NCBI GenBank assembly: GCA_964400165.1
Contig: CAYNSX010000042.1
Coordinates: forward strand, 1-19,753
Length of the DNA: 19,753 nucleotides
Origin: CAYNSX01 sp964400165
GTDB lineage: Bacteria; Armatimonadota; Hebobacteria; CAYNSX01
Reading direction: 5' to 3'
Position 1 is the first letter of the stretch, and the number at the start of each line of letters is the position of its first letter. The position numbers and the translations under genes are program-made. The notes beneath the pieces were generated by a model that was given only the letters and a program-made list of their open reading frames with translations, made no database searches and had not been told where the DNA came from. Positions 6,620-12,344 of this stretch are shown here, one piece after another.

Positions 6620-7714
6620 TCAGAACTTCACCTGGACGCGCAAGGTGGTGACATCGCCGTTTAGGGAGCCGAACTTCGAGAAGGCGCTGTCGGGGTCGCG
6701 GATTTCGTGCGCCAGGACGATGCGGGTCTTGCTGTCCACGGCGTGCTGGATGCCGATGACCAGACCCCGGAAAGTGGTGTCGGGCGTACCGGTATCTTCG
6801 TCATACTCCTCGAGCCGCAGGAAGACCGTCTCCTGGGTACCCTGGATGGGCAGCGCCACCAGCGCGTACCAGCCGGAAGTGTCGAGTCCGAGGTCTTCGC
6901 CGTTGAGGAATTCGCCCTGCAAGAGCAGCCGGCCGAGCAGGTAACTAATGCCCACGCCGAGCGCTTCACGGGAGAAGGTCCCGGCGCCGGTCGTGATGTC
7001 TCCGCTCAACAGCCCGAGGTAGACGGTGTTGGCTTCCCGCGACGCGTCTGCGATCTTGCCGCCGAGGGGGATGCGGAGGCGGGCGACGAGCATCTTGTCG
7101 TCGTTGCTGTCGCTGGCGTTGGCGCCGGTCCCGTTCATCAGGCCGGCGTCCACCGTCAGTCCGTTGGCGTTGGCAAACTGCACCCAGGCCCCGATGTCGC
7201 GCTCGCCGGGGAAGAAGACGCCGGCCATCATGGAGCGCTCGGGCGTGTAGCGGGATGAGTCCGATTCGAGAACTTCGTACATGAGCGGAACGAGGTCCTG
7301 GCCGATCCGGAAGCGCCAGCCGCCGCCGGACGGGATGAGGTCAATGTAGGCATCCTTCAGCGTGACGGACGAGGCCGCGTCGAGCTGAATGGCGAAGGCC
7401 GCGTTCGGCGAGATCGGGCCCGCCAGTTTGATGCGGCTGCGCCGGATGCGGAAGTTGCTCTCCGTCGAGGCGGCCTGGTCGATGGCGAATTGCGCCTGCA
7501 CATACCCCGACACCTTCACCTTCTCATCGCCCTGCGGGGACTTCTTTGCCGCCCTCGACTTCAGCAGGTCTTCGAGTTCCTTCATCTTGGCGCGGAACCA
7601 GTCGAGTTGCTCCTGGACGGGCGCCGTCGGCGGCGGCGGTGGATTGGACGGCGCGGCAACCGCCGTTGCCCCGGTGGCCACCAAGAGGGCGGCCAACACA
7701 CCTAACACACGCAT
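6620..7714 (-). CDS. Phosphate-selective porin (OprO/OprP family)
   Basis: The 364-residue outer-membrane beta-barrel probably lets phosphate cross the outer membrane under starvation. The start at 7714 follows GAGGAGAAGGT. The signal peptide is RVLGVLAALLVATGATAVAA. A proline stretch (SNPPPPPTAP) and a short coiled-coil (QEQLDWFRAKMKELEDLLKS) follow, as in many OprO/P-type porins. The barrel begins at KVKVSGYVQAQFAIDQ, then FRIRRSRIKLAGPISPNAAF, with strands such as GWRFRIGQDLVPLMYEV and ERDIGAWVQFANANGLTVD. The chain ends in LRVQVKF, the terminal Phe recognised by the BAM complex. It sits between phoR and pstS on the same strand with its own Pho-box-like element. Phosphate specificity is inferred from family and location; related porins may favour other anions such as pyrophosphate. 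Confidence 0.88.
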   Translation of the reverse strand: MRVLGVLAALLVATGATAVAAPSNPPPPPTAPVQEQLDWFRAKMKELEDLLKSRAAKKSPQGDEKVKVSGYVQAQFAIDQAASTESNFRIRRSRIKLAGPISPNAAFAIQLDAASSVTLKDAYIDLIPSGGGWRFRIGQDLVPLMYEVLESDSSRYTPERSMMAGVFFPGERDIGAWVQFANANGLTVDAGLMNGTGANASDSNDDKMLVARLRIPLGGKIADASREANTVYLGLLSGDITTGAGTFSREALGVGISYLLGRLLLQGEFLNGEDLGLDTSGWYALVALPIQGTQETVFLRLEEYDEDTGTPDTTFRGLVIGIQHAVDSKTRIVLAHEIRDPDSAFSKFGSLNGDVTTLRVQVKF

Positions 7715-7804
7715 ACCTTCTCCTCTCCATGCAGGGGGGGGGATGGTGTAAATGACGCATTGCACGGCGAAGGTATCGGCAGCAGGTTATGCGGGGGTTA
7801 GCGA

Positions 7805-7828
7805 ACGCGCGCGGATGATTGCGCGCGT
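7805..7828. repeat. Perfect 8-bp inverted repeat between phoR and the porin gene
   Basis: ACGCGCGC (7805-7812) and GCGCGCGT (7821-7828) form a perfect dyad around GGATGATT. It lies between the phoR stop and the porin start and touches the edge of the Pho-box-like element. It could be a partial terminator for the phoBR transcript or a protein-binding dyad. No T run is visible. Confidence 0.4.
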
Positions 7829-7844
7829 GTTAACGGAGGATTAC
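7828..7844 (-). promoter_or_regulatory. Putative Pho box upstream of the porin gene, overlapping the phoR stop
   Basis: The minus strand reads GTAATCCTCCGTTAACA. It matches the pstC element at 13 of 17 positions, including TAATCC and TTAACA, which are again 11 bp apart by half-site. It overlaps the TAA of phoR and lies about 113 bases before the porin start. Confidence 0.5.
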
Positions 7845-9601
7845 GCGCGGGATGCGGGGAGCGTGATGGTAAATCGGCTGCCTTCGCCGAGTTCGCTGGT
7901 CACGGTCACTTCGCCGCCCATCGCGTCGACGAGATGGCGGACAATGCTCAAGCCCAGCCCGGTGCCGCCCAGCGCCCGCGAGCGCGCCCGGTCAACGCGG
8001 TAGAACCGCTCAAAGATGCGCGGCAGGTCGGCGGCGGGGATGCCGGCTCCGGTGTCCCGCACGACGAAGCGCACCTGTCCCCCGACGAGCCCGGCCTGGA
8101 TGCCCGCCTCGCCACCCCGCTCGGTGTACTTGATGGCGTTGTCGAGCAAGTTGCTCAACACTTTCGTCAGCGCCGAACGGTCGGCGAGGATGTTGAGCGC
8201 GTCGGGGACATTCTGCGACAGCGAGACGCCGCGTTCCGCGGCCAAGACTTCAAACTGACCGACCAGTGACCGGACCAAGTCGGCAACCGGGAGCGGCTCC
8301 GGCGTGCCAGGCATCGTTCCCGCTTCGATGACAGCGAGGTCGAGCAGGTCGCGCACCAGGTTGCCGAGGCGGCCGGCCTGGTTTTCCAGGTCGTGCAGGA
8401 AGCGGTCAAGCAGTTCCGGGTCGTCGCGCCCGCCGGCGAGCAGCGCTTCGGCCATCGCCTTGATGGCTGTGACGGGCGTCTGCAGTTCGTGCGAGGCGTT
8501 GGCGACGAACTCGCGGCGCACCGCGTCGACGCGCCGCTCTTCGGTGACATCATGCAGCAGGGCCACCGCGCCGAGCCCGGTCTCGCCGGCGACGGCGGTG
8601 ACGACGGCGCGCAGGGCGCGCGCCCGGGGAATGCGAATCGGCACCTCGGCTTCCACCGGCTCTTCCGTCGCCAGCGCCCGCCGAAAGGCGTCGTCGAGCG
8701 CGTGGCTTTGCGTCGCTTCGAGGACGGTGCGCCCGATCGCTTCGTCGGGGGCGAAGCCGAACCAAGAGTCGGCGGCGGCGTTGCAGACGGCGATGCGCCC
8801 GCCGGCGTCTGTGACGAGGACGGCGTCGCCCATGCGCGACAGAATCGTGGCTACCTTGCGGCGCTCGTCGTCGGCGGTTCGGAGAGTAGCCCGGAGGCGT
8901 CCGGCCATTTCATTGAAGCGCTCGGCGAGTTGCGCCACTTCGTCACGCCCCTCCGGGCGAATGCGGGTGTCGAGGTCGCCCGTGGCAAACGCCTCTGCGC
9001 CGCGTCCGAGCGCCCGCAGCCGTGTGCCGAGCGCATGTGCGAACCGCACGCTGACCGCGAACGCCAGCGCCAGGGCCAGCAGCGCCGAGACGAACACCAA
9101 TCCGCGTAAGCGCCCCACCGCGGCAGACACTTCATCGAGTGGGACAGCGACGCGCACAAAGCCGGCCGGCGACCCCGTCCCCGGCACGCGCACCGCCACA
9201 TACAGCATCTGAATCCTCACCGTGTCGCTGAAACGAATGCTCTGTCCGGCCCCCGTCTCGCGGGCGGCGGCGACTTCGGGGCGTCCGGCGTGATTGTCCA
9301 TTGTGGCGATGTCGTGCTGGCTGTCGCCGAGCACTGTGCCGTCGGCAGCGATGAGTGTCACCCGTTCTTCAGCGGCGCTGCCGAATCGCCGGGCGGCGTC
9401 CTGAAGTGCGCCGCGCCGCGCGGGCGCGGCAAAGTCTGCCGACAGCACTTCCGCAATGACGCGCGCCTGGCGGGTGAGATTCGCTTCCAGTCCGCTCACA
9501 TAGAAGCGCTGTGCTTCGATGCCGACGATGACGCCGAGTGTGCCGACGGCCACCACCACGACCAATGCGAACTGCCCGAAGAGCCGCCAGCGGAAGCTCA
9601 C
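7841..9601 (-). CDS. phoR: Phosphate-regulon sensor histidine kinase PhoR
   Basis: The 586-residue membrane kinase phosphorylates PhoB when phosphate is scarce. In order: a transmembrane helix at about 8-28 (FGQFALVVVVAVGTLGVIVG), an extracytoplasmic domain at about 30-165, a second helix at about 168-188 (LVFVSALLALALAFAVSVRF), HAMP (RLRALGRGAEAFATGDLDTR), PAS (about 245-355), HisKA with SHELQTPVT (His371), and the ATPase domain with N box NLLDNAIKYTERGG, G1 DTGAGIP and G2 GGTGLGLSI. The extracytoplasmic domain makes it a Bacillus-like rather than E. coli-like PhoR. The start is a GTG at 9601 overlapping the stop of the DUF1232 gene (GTGA). The frame open to 9817 lies inside that gene. The assignment as PhoR rather than a generic kinase rests on the adjoining phoB and pst genes. 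Confidence 0.93.
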   Translation of the reverse strand: MSFRWRLFGQFALVVVVAVGTLGVIVGIEAQRFYVSGLEANLTRQARVIAEVLSADFAAPARRGALQDAARRFGSAAEERVTLIAADGTVLGDSQHDIATMDNHAGRPEVAAARETGAGQSIRFSDTVRIQMLYVAVRVPGTGSPAGFVRVAVPLDEVSAAVGRLRGLVFVSALLALALAFAVSVRFAHALGTRLRALGRGAEAFATGDLDTRIRPEGRDEVAQLAERFNEMAGRLRATLRTADDERRKVATILSRMGDAVLVTDAGGRIAVCNAAADSWFGFAPDEAIGRTVLEATQSHALDDAFRRALATEEPVEAEVPIRIPRARALRAVVTAVAGETGLGAVALLHDVTEERRVDAVRREFVANASHELQTPVTAIKAMAEALLAGGRDDPELLDRFLHDLENQAGRLGNLVRDLLDLAVIEAGTMPGTPEPLPVADLVRSLVGQFEVLAAERGVSLSQNVPDALNILADRSALTKVLSNLLDNAIKYTERGGEAGIQAGLVGGQVRFVVRDTGAGIPAADLPRIFERFYRVDRARSRALGGTGLGLSIVRHLVDAMGGEVTVTSELGEGSRFTITLPASRA

Positions 9602-9990
9602 GGTCTTCCGCCGTAATTGGTGGTATCGGACTTCCTTCGCGGTTTGCGCCGGAAGCGAGCCCGCAACGCCTCGAGCGGCTCGTCGCCGTGCCAGTGGTCG
9701 CGGACGACTTCCGGCGGGAGGCGGCGCAAGATCCAGGGCACGGCGACCGCGATCAGCACGGCATCGTCGAGGTGACCGAGCACGGGAATCCAGTCGGGGA
9801 TGATATCGAGCGGGCACATCAGGTACACGGCGAGCAGGGCCGCTATGACCTTTGTGCCGCGCGGGACGCGCGGGTCGCGGGCCGTGCTCCAGAGGAGGCC
9901 GACAATCGCCTGGACGAGCCCCAGGGCCTCGCCCGCAGCGGAACGCCGCGTGGCCGGGTCGGGCGAGTCAGGCGTGGAACCGGTAGCCAA
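9598..9990 (-). CDS. DUF1232 (YkvA-like) small membrane protein between phoB and phoR
   Basis: The C-terminal part is clear: GTKVIAALLAVYLMCPLDII, then PDWIPVLGHLDDAVLIAVAV, is the conserved core of DUF1232, two membrane-associated helices around a PLDxIPDxIPxxGxLDD signature. A basic tail (RARFRRKPRRK) follows. DUF1232 has no established biochemical function. The start is uncertain: no ATG or GTG precedes the domain outside phoB. Candidates are TTG at 9990, inside the end of phoB (130 residues, used here), and CTG at 9924. The stop TGA overlaps the phoR GTG as GTGA, implying coupled translation with the kinase. That coupling, and its position between response regulator and kinase, suggest a link to PhoR function or membrane placement. 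This is inference. Confidence 0.75.
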   Translation of the reverse strand: MATGSTPDSPDPATRRSAAGEALGLVQAIVGLLWSTARDPRVPRGTKVIAALLAVYLMCPLDIIPDWIPVLGHLDDAVLIAVAVPWILRRLPPEVVRDHWHGDEPLEALRARFRRKPRRKSDTTNYGGRP

Positions 9991-10654
9991 TGCCGCGCAC
10001 CGTCTCGATGTAGCGTGGGTTCGCCGCGTCGGGCTCGAGTTTGCGCCGCAGCCAGCGCACATGCACATCCACCGTGCGCGGGTCGATGAACTCGTCCTCG
10101 CCCCAGGCCTCTTTGAGCAACTGCTGCCGGGTGCGCGCCCGGCCTCGGTGCGCCAGCAGCGCCTTGAGCAGCGCGAGTTCCCGCGGCGTCAGCGTCAGCG
10201 CCTCGCCGCGCACCAACACTTCCGGGCGGCTCAAATCGATCTTGAGGTGCGCGTCTTCGAGCGAGGCGAGGTCGTGCACCGCTTCCGTCATTTCGCGGCG
10301 GCGCAGGACGGCCCGAACGCGCGCCACCAGTTCGCGCATGCTGAACGGCTTGGTCACATAATCGTCGGCGCCCATTTCGAGGCCGACGACGCGGTCCACT
10401 TCCGCTGCCTTCGCGGTCAGCATGATGATGGGCACCGTCGAAGTCGCCCGCAGCGCCCGGCAGATTTCGAGGCCGGTCATTCCTGGCAGCATCAGGTCGA
10501 GGATGACGAGGTCGGGCTTGCTCTCTTTGCCGAGCCGGAGCCCCGAGGGGCCGTCGTAGGCGGCTTGCGCCGCAAAACCCTCGCGCTGGAGCGTGTGCGC
10601 GACGGCGTCGGCGATGGCGCGCTCGTCTTCGACGATGAGGATGCGGTCGGGCAG
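9968..10654 (-). CDS. phoB: Phosphate-regulon response regulator PhoB (apparent CTG start)
   Basis: With the CTG at 10654 as start the product is 228 residues, almost exactly PhoB length, beginning (M)PDRILIVEDERAIADAV. The receiver domain has acidic residues in VEDE, the phosphoacceptor Asp53 in LVILDLMLPG, Thr in IIMLTA and Lys in YVTKPFS. An OmpR-type winged helix follows (LTLTPRELALLKALL, RTVDVHVRWLRRKLEPD, ETVRGIGYRFHA). No ATG, GTG or TTG exists in frame upstream of the receiver domain. GGGAGG lies 7 bases before the CTG, the ideal distance. The ATG at 10674 is in another frame and gives a meaningless product. The first in-frame ATG (10492) would delete the start of the receiver, including the phosphorylated Asp. 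It activates the pst, porin and phoBR genes by binding Pho boxes. Confidence 0.93.
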   Translation of the reverse strand: MPDRILIVEDERAIADAVAHTLQREGFAAQAAYDGPSGLRLGKESKPDLVILDLMLPGMTGLEICRALRATSTVPIIMLTAKAAEVDRVVGLEMGADDYVTKPFSMRELVARVRAVLRRREMTEAVHDLASLEDAHLKIDLSRPEVLVRGEALTLTPRELALLKALLAHRGRARTRQQLLKEAWGEDEFIDPRTVDVHVRWLRRKLEPDAANPRYIETVRGIGYRFHA

Positions 10655-10667
10655 CGGCGGGCCTCCC
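10652..10667 (-). promoter_or_regulatory. Ribosome site and CTG start codon of phoB
   Basis: The minus strand reads GGGAGG, seven bases, then CTG. The CTG opens the PhoB frame at the position where other PhoB proteins have their initiator Met. No standard start codon is available in this frame upstream of the receiver domain. Confidence 0.65.
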
Positions 10668-10708
10668 GCGCCATTCTGTCGGAAGTGCGCGGCGCTGGCT
10701 AGTGTGAG

Positions 10709-10725
10709 GGTTAAGGGTGTGTGAA
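10709..10725 (-). promoter_or_regulatory. Putative Pho box upstream of phoB
   Basis: The minus strand reads TTCACACACCCTTAACC, half-sites TTCACA and TTAACC 11 bp apart. It matches 13 of 17 positions of the pstS-upstream element. It lies about 55 bases before the phoB CTG and would give autoregulation of phoB-DUF1232-phoR, as known for phoBR in other bacteria. Confidence 0.55.
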
Positions 10726-10734
10726 GGAACAGAA

Positions 10735-10892
10735 GCCCTCACCCGGCCTTCGGCCACCCTCTCCCGATGGGGAGAGGGACTGCGCATCCACCCCAACAAA
10801 TTCATTCCCCCCTCTCTCAATTCGGGAGAGGGGGGTCAGGGGGGGTGAGGAAGATTCCCTCCTCTCCTCACAGGAGAGGGGGAAGGGGGTGA
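10735..10892. repeat. Composite intergenic hairpin repeat, copy A
   Basis: Three GC-rich hairpins lie in tandem: CCCTCTCCC/GGGAGAGGG (10757-10778, 9 bp), CCCCCCTCTC/GAGAGGGGGG (about 10807-10834, 10 bp) and CCTCTCCT/AGGAGAGG (10861-10879, 8 bp). The last two are each followed by a G-rich stretch ending in gtgagg. The first 59 bases match copy B at 16561-16619 at 54 positions. No coding frame is convincing. This is a REP-like or MITE-like intergenic repeat family; it fills most of the gap between phoB and the DinB gene. Confidence 0.75.
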
Positions 10893-10935
10893 GGCCGTGC
10901 GAGGACTGCGTAGCGGCGCTGTCGAAGGGATGGTT

Positions 10936-11493
10936 ATGCCCACCGACACGCCGGCGGACGACCTCGGCGCCACACCCGCCACTTTCCAGCGGCTGTATCG
11001 CCACATCCACCGCGCCCGGGCGCGGGTGCTCGATGCCTGCGAGCAACTGCCGGACGGCGCGTTCACGAAGGAGCATGGGCTCGGCTATTCCTCGATGCGC
11101 AACATCTTCGTTCACTGCATCGATTGCGAGTTGGGGTGGGTGGGGTTTGTGGCGCAGCAGGAGGGCCTCGTCACGCGGGAACGAGCCGAGGCGACGGGGC
11201 AGAAATACGACGAATACGAGCGCTATCCCGATGTGCCAAAGGTGCGGGCGTTCGCGGCGGAGGTGGAAGCGGGCATCACGAAATTCCTCGACGGCCTGAC
11301 CGCCGCCGACTTGGCGCGGACGCGGCGGCACACCTGGTCGAACGACCCCGAGAAAGCGGTCGTGCGCCGCACCGACCAAATCCTGATGCATGTCGCACTG
11401 CACGACACTCACCACCGCGGGCAGATCTCGGCGCTGCTGCGCTTGAGCGGAGTGACGCCGCCGCCGGTCGATTTCATGGTGCCGGGGTTGTAG
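10936..11493 (+). CDS. DinB-family protein (four-helix, putative metal-dependent)
   Basis: The 185-residue product fits the DinB/YfiT-like four-helix bundle. It opens with FQRLYRHIHRARARVLDACE. A metal-ligand His lies in NIFVHCIDCELGWV, and the C-terminal pair lies in LMHVALHDTHHRGQI, the HxxxH signature of the family; QISALLRLSGV is the typical closing helix. Members include thiol-dependent transferases such as bacillithiol or mycothiol S-transferases and maleylpyruvate isomerases, but many are uncharacterised and no substrate can be named. The ATG at 10936 is preceded by GAAGGG at good spacing; ATG at 10930 abuts that site and is less likely. It runs convergently with the DUF4386 gene, 18 bases apart, and follows composite repeat copy A. 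Confidence 0.85.
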   Translation: MPTDTPADDLGATPATFQRLYRHIHRARARVLDACEQLPDGAFTKEHGLGYSSMRNIFVHCIDCELGWVGFVAQQEGLVTRERAEATGQKYDEYERYPDVPKVRAFAAEVEAGITKFLDGLTAADLARTRRHTWSNDPEKAVVRRTDQILMHVALHDTHHRGQISALLRLSGVTPPPVDFMVPGL

Positions 11494-11511
11494 GGAACCA
11501 AAGACTTAGGG

Positions 11512-12195
11512 CTAAGCAGCGATTGTCGGCTCTTTCGCACCCCAGATCAAAATCCAGAGAAGGGCAAGCTCTCCGGCCTCGAGCGGCATCAGATACCGGG
11601 AAAGATACGCGTAATGTGGCAGCACCAGTGTGGTGATGCTGTCCACCACATACGGGATGCCGGCAAGAATCACGAAGATGCCCACCGCGCGGGGAATGAA
11701 GCCGGATCGCATGATCAAGATCCCGAACGGGAAGAGCCACAGCCCCCAAAAAATCGCAGCAATGTTGAGTCCCTGGCTGTGTAGATTGAGAAACAGCAGC
11801 ACCAGCGCATCCAGCTGGCGCTGCTCAAATACCGACAACCAGCCGGCCCCGCCCACCAACTTCAGCGCGGCGACCTCATTGAGCACATTGAGGAGCGAGA
11901 TCGGGATGGAGAGCAGCATCAGGGTCAGCATTGCCAGCGCCAGCTTCTCATTGACGCCCTTCAACAATCGATAGAAGGCCAGCACGGCGAAAATCACAAA
12001 GACGGAGTTCCACAGCTCGCCCGCGATGCCCAGGCGCAGGAGAGTTTCGGACGCCCGAAGGTGATTGGCCGTCGCCGTCGCGTCTCCCGGCACAATCAGG
12101 GCTTGAGGGACATAGAGGAGGGCGAAGGGGGCAGTAGCACAGGCCACGAAATATAAGATGACCGCGGCTCTGGCTTGTTTCTTGGGTGTGTTCAA
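11512..12195 (-). CDS. DUF4386-family integral membrane protein (TTG start)
   Basis: The 227-residue protein is mostly hydrophobic with about six membrane spans, among them VILYFVACATAPFALLYVP, LWNSVFVIFAVLAFYRLL, LAMLTLMLLSIPISLLNVL, AAIFWGLWLFPFGILIMRSG and VGIFVILAGIPYVVDSITTL. The GLWLFPFGILIMRSGFIPR stretch is the hallmark of DUF4386, whose role is unknown. The start is TTG at 12195 (NTPKKQARAAV), with GGAGGAGGAG seven bases upstream; no in-frame ATG gives a sensible alternative. The local sequence is slightly richer in A/T than its neighbours. The 149 bases between it and the acs stop hold its likely promoter, but no element there can be named confidently. Confidence 0.82.
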   Translation of the reverse strand: MNTPKKQARAAVILYFVACATAPFALLYVPQALIVPGDATATANHLRASETLLRLGIAGELWNSVFVIFAVLAFYRLLKGVNEKLALAMLTLMLLSIPISLLNVLNEVAALKLVGGAGWLSVFEQRQLDALVLLFLNLHSQGLNIAAIFWGLWLFPFGILIMRSGFIPRAVGIFVILAGIPYVVDSITTLVLPHYAYLSRYLMPLEAGELALLWILIWGAKEPTIAA

Positions 12196-12344
12196 GTCCT
12201 TTCTCCTCCTCCTTCATTACATTGTGTCTGAGATAAGGCCATTTGTTCCAACGCGCTCTTCCTCTCAACTCCAGGCCGACAAAGTCTCAGTGATACGATT
12301 TGCAATCCAATTCCAGACTTAATGATGCTAGTGCTGTCTGAAGA

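Noticed and set aside
9602..9817. Extended N-terminus of PhoR to 9817
   Set aside because: The added 72 residues are Arg/Ala-rich, lie inside the DUF1232 gene and would precede the first membrane helix with no ribosome site. GTG at 9601 forms a classic overlap.
10492..10674. ATG-started frame (MAREARRCPTASS) at the phoB start as the true N-terminus or a frameshifted phoB
   Set aside because: The other frame reads without interruption from the CTG through a perfect receiver domain, so no frameshift is needed. The ATG frame gives Ser/Arg-rich nonsense.
10735..10892. CRISPR array
   Set aside because: The hairpin units are unequal in length and sequence and lack regular unique spacers; no cas gene is present.
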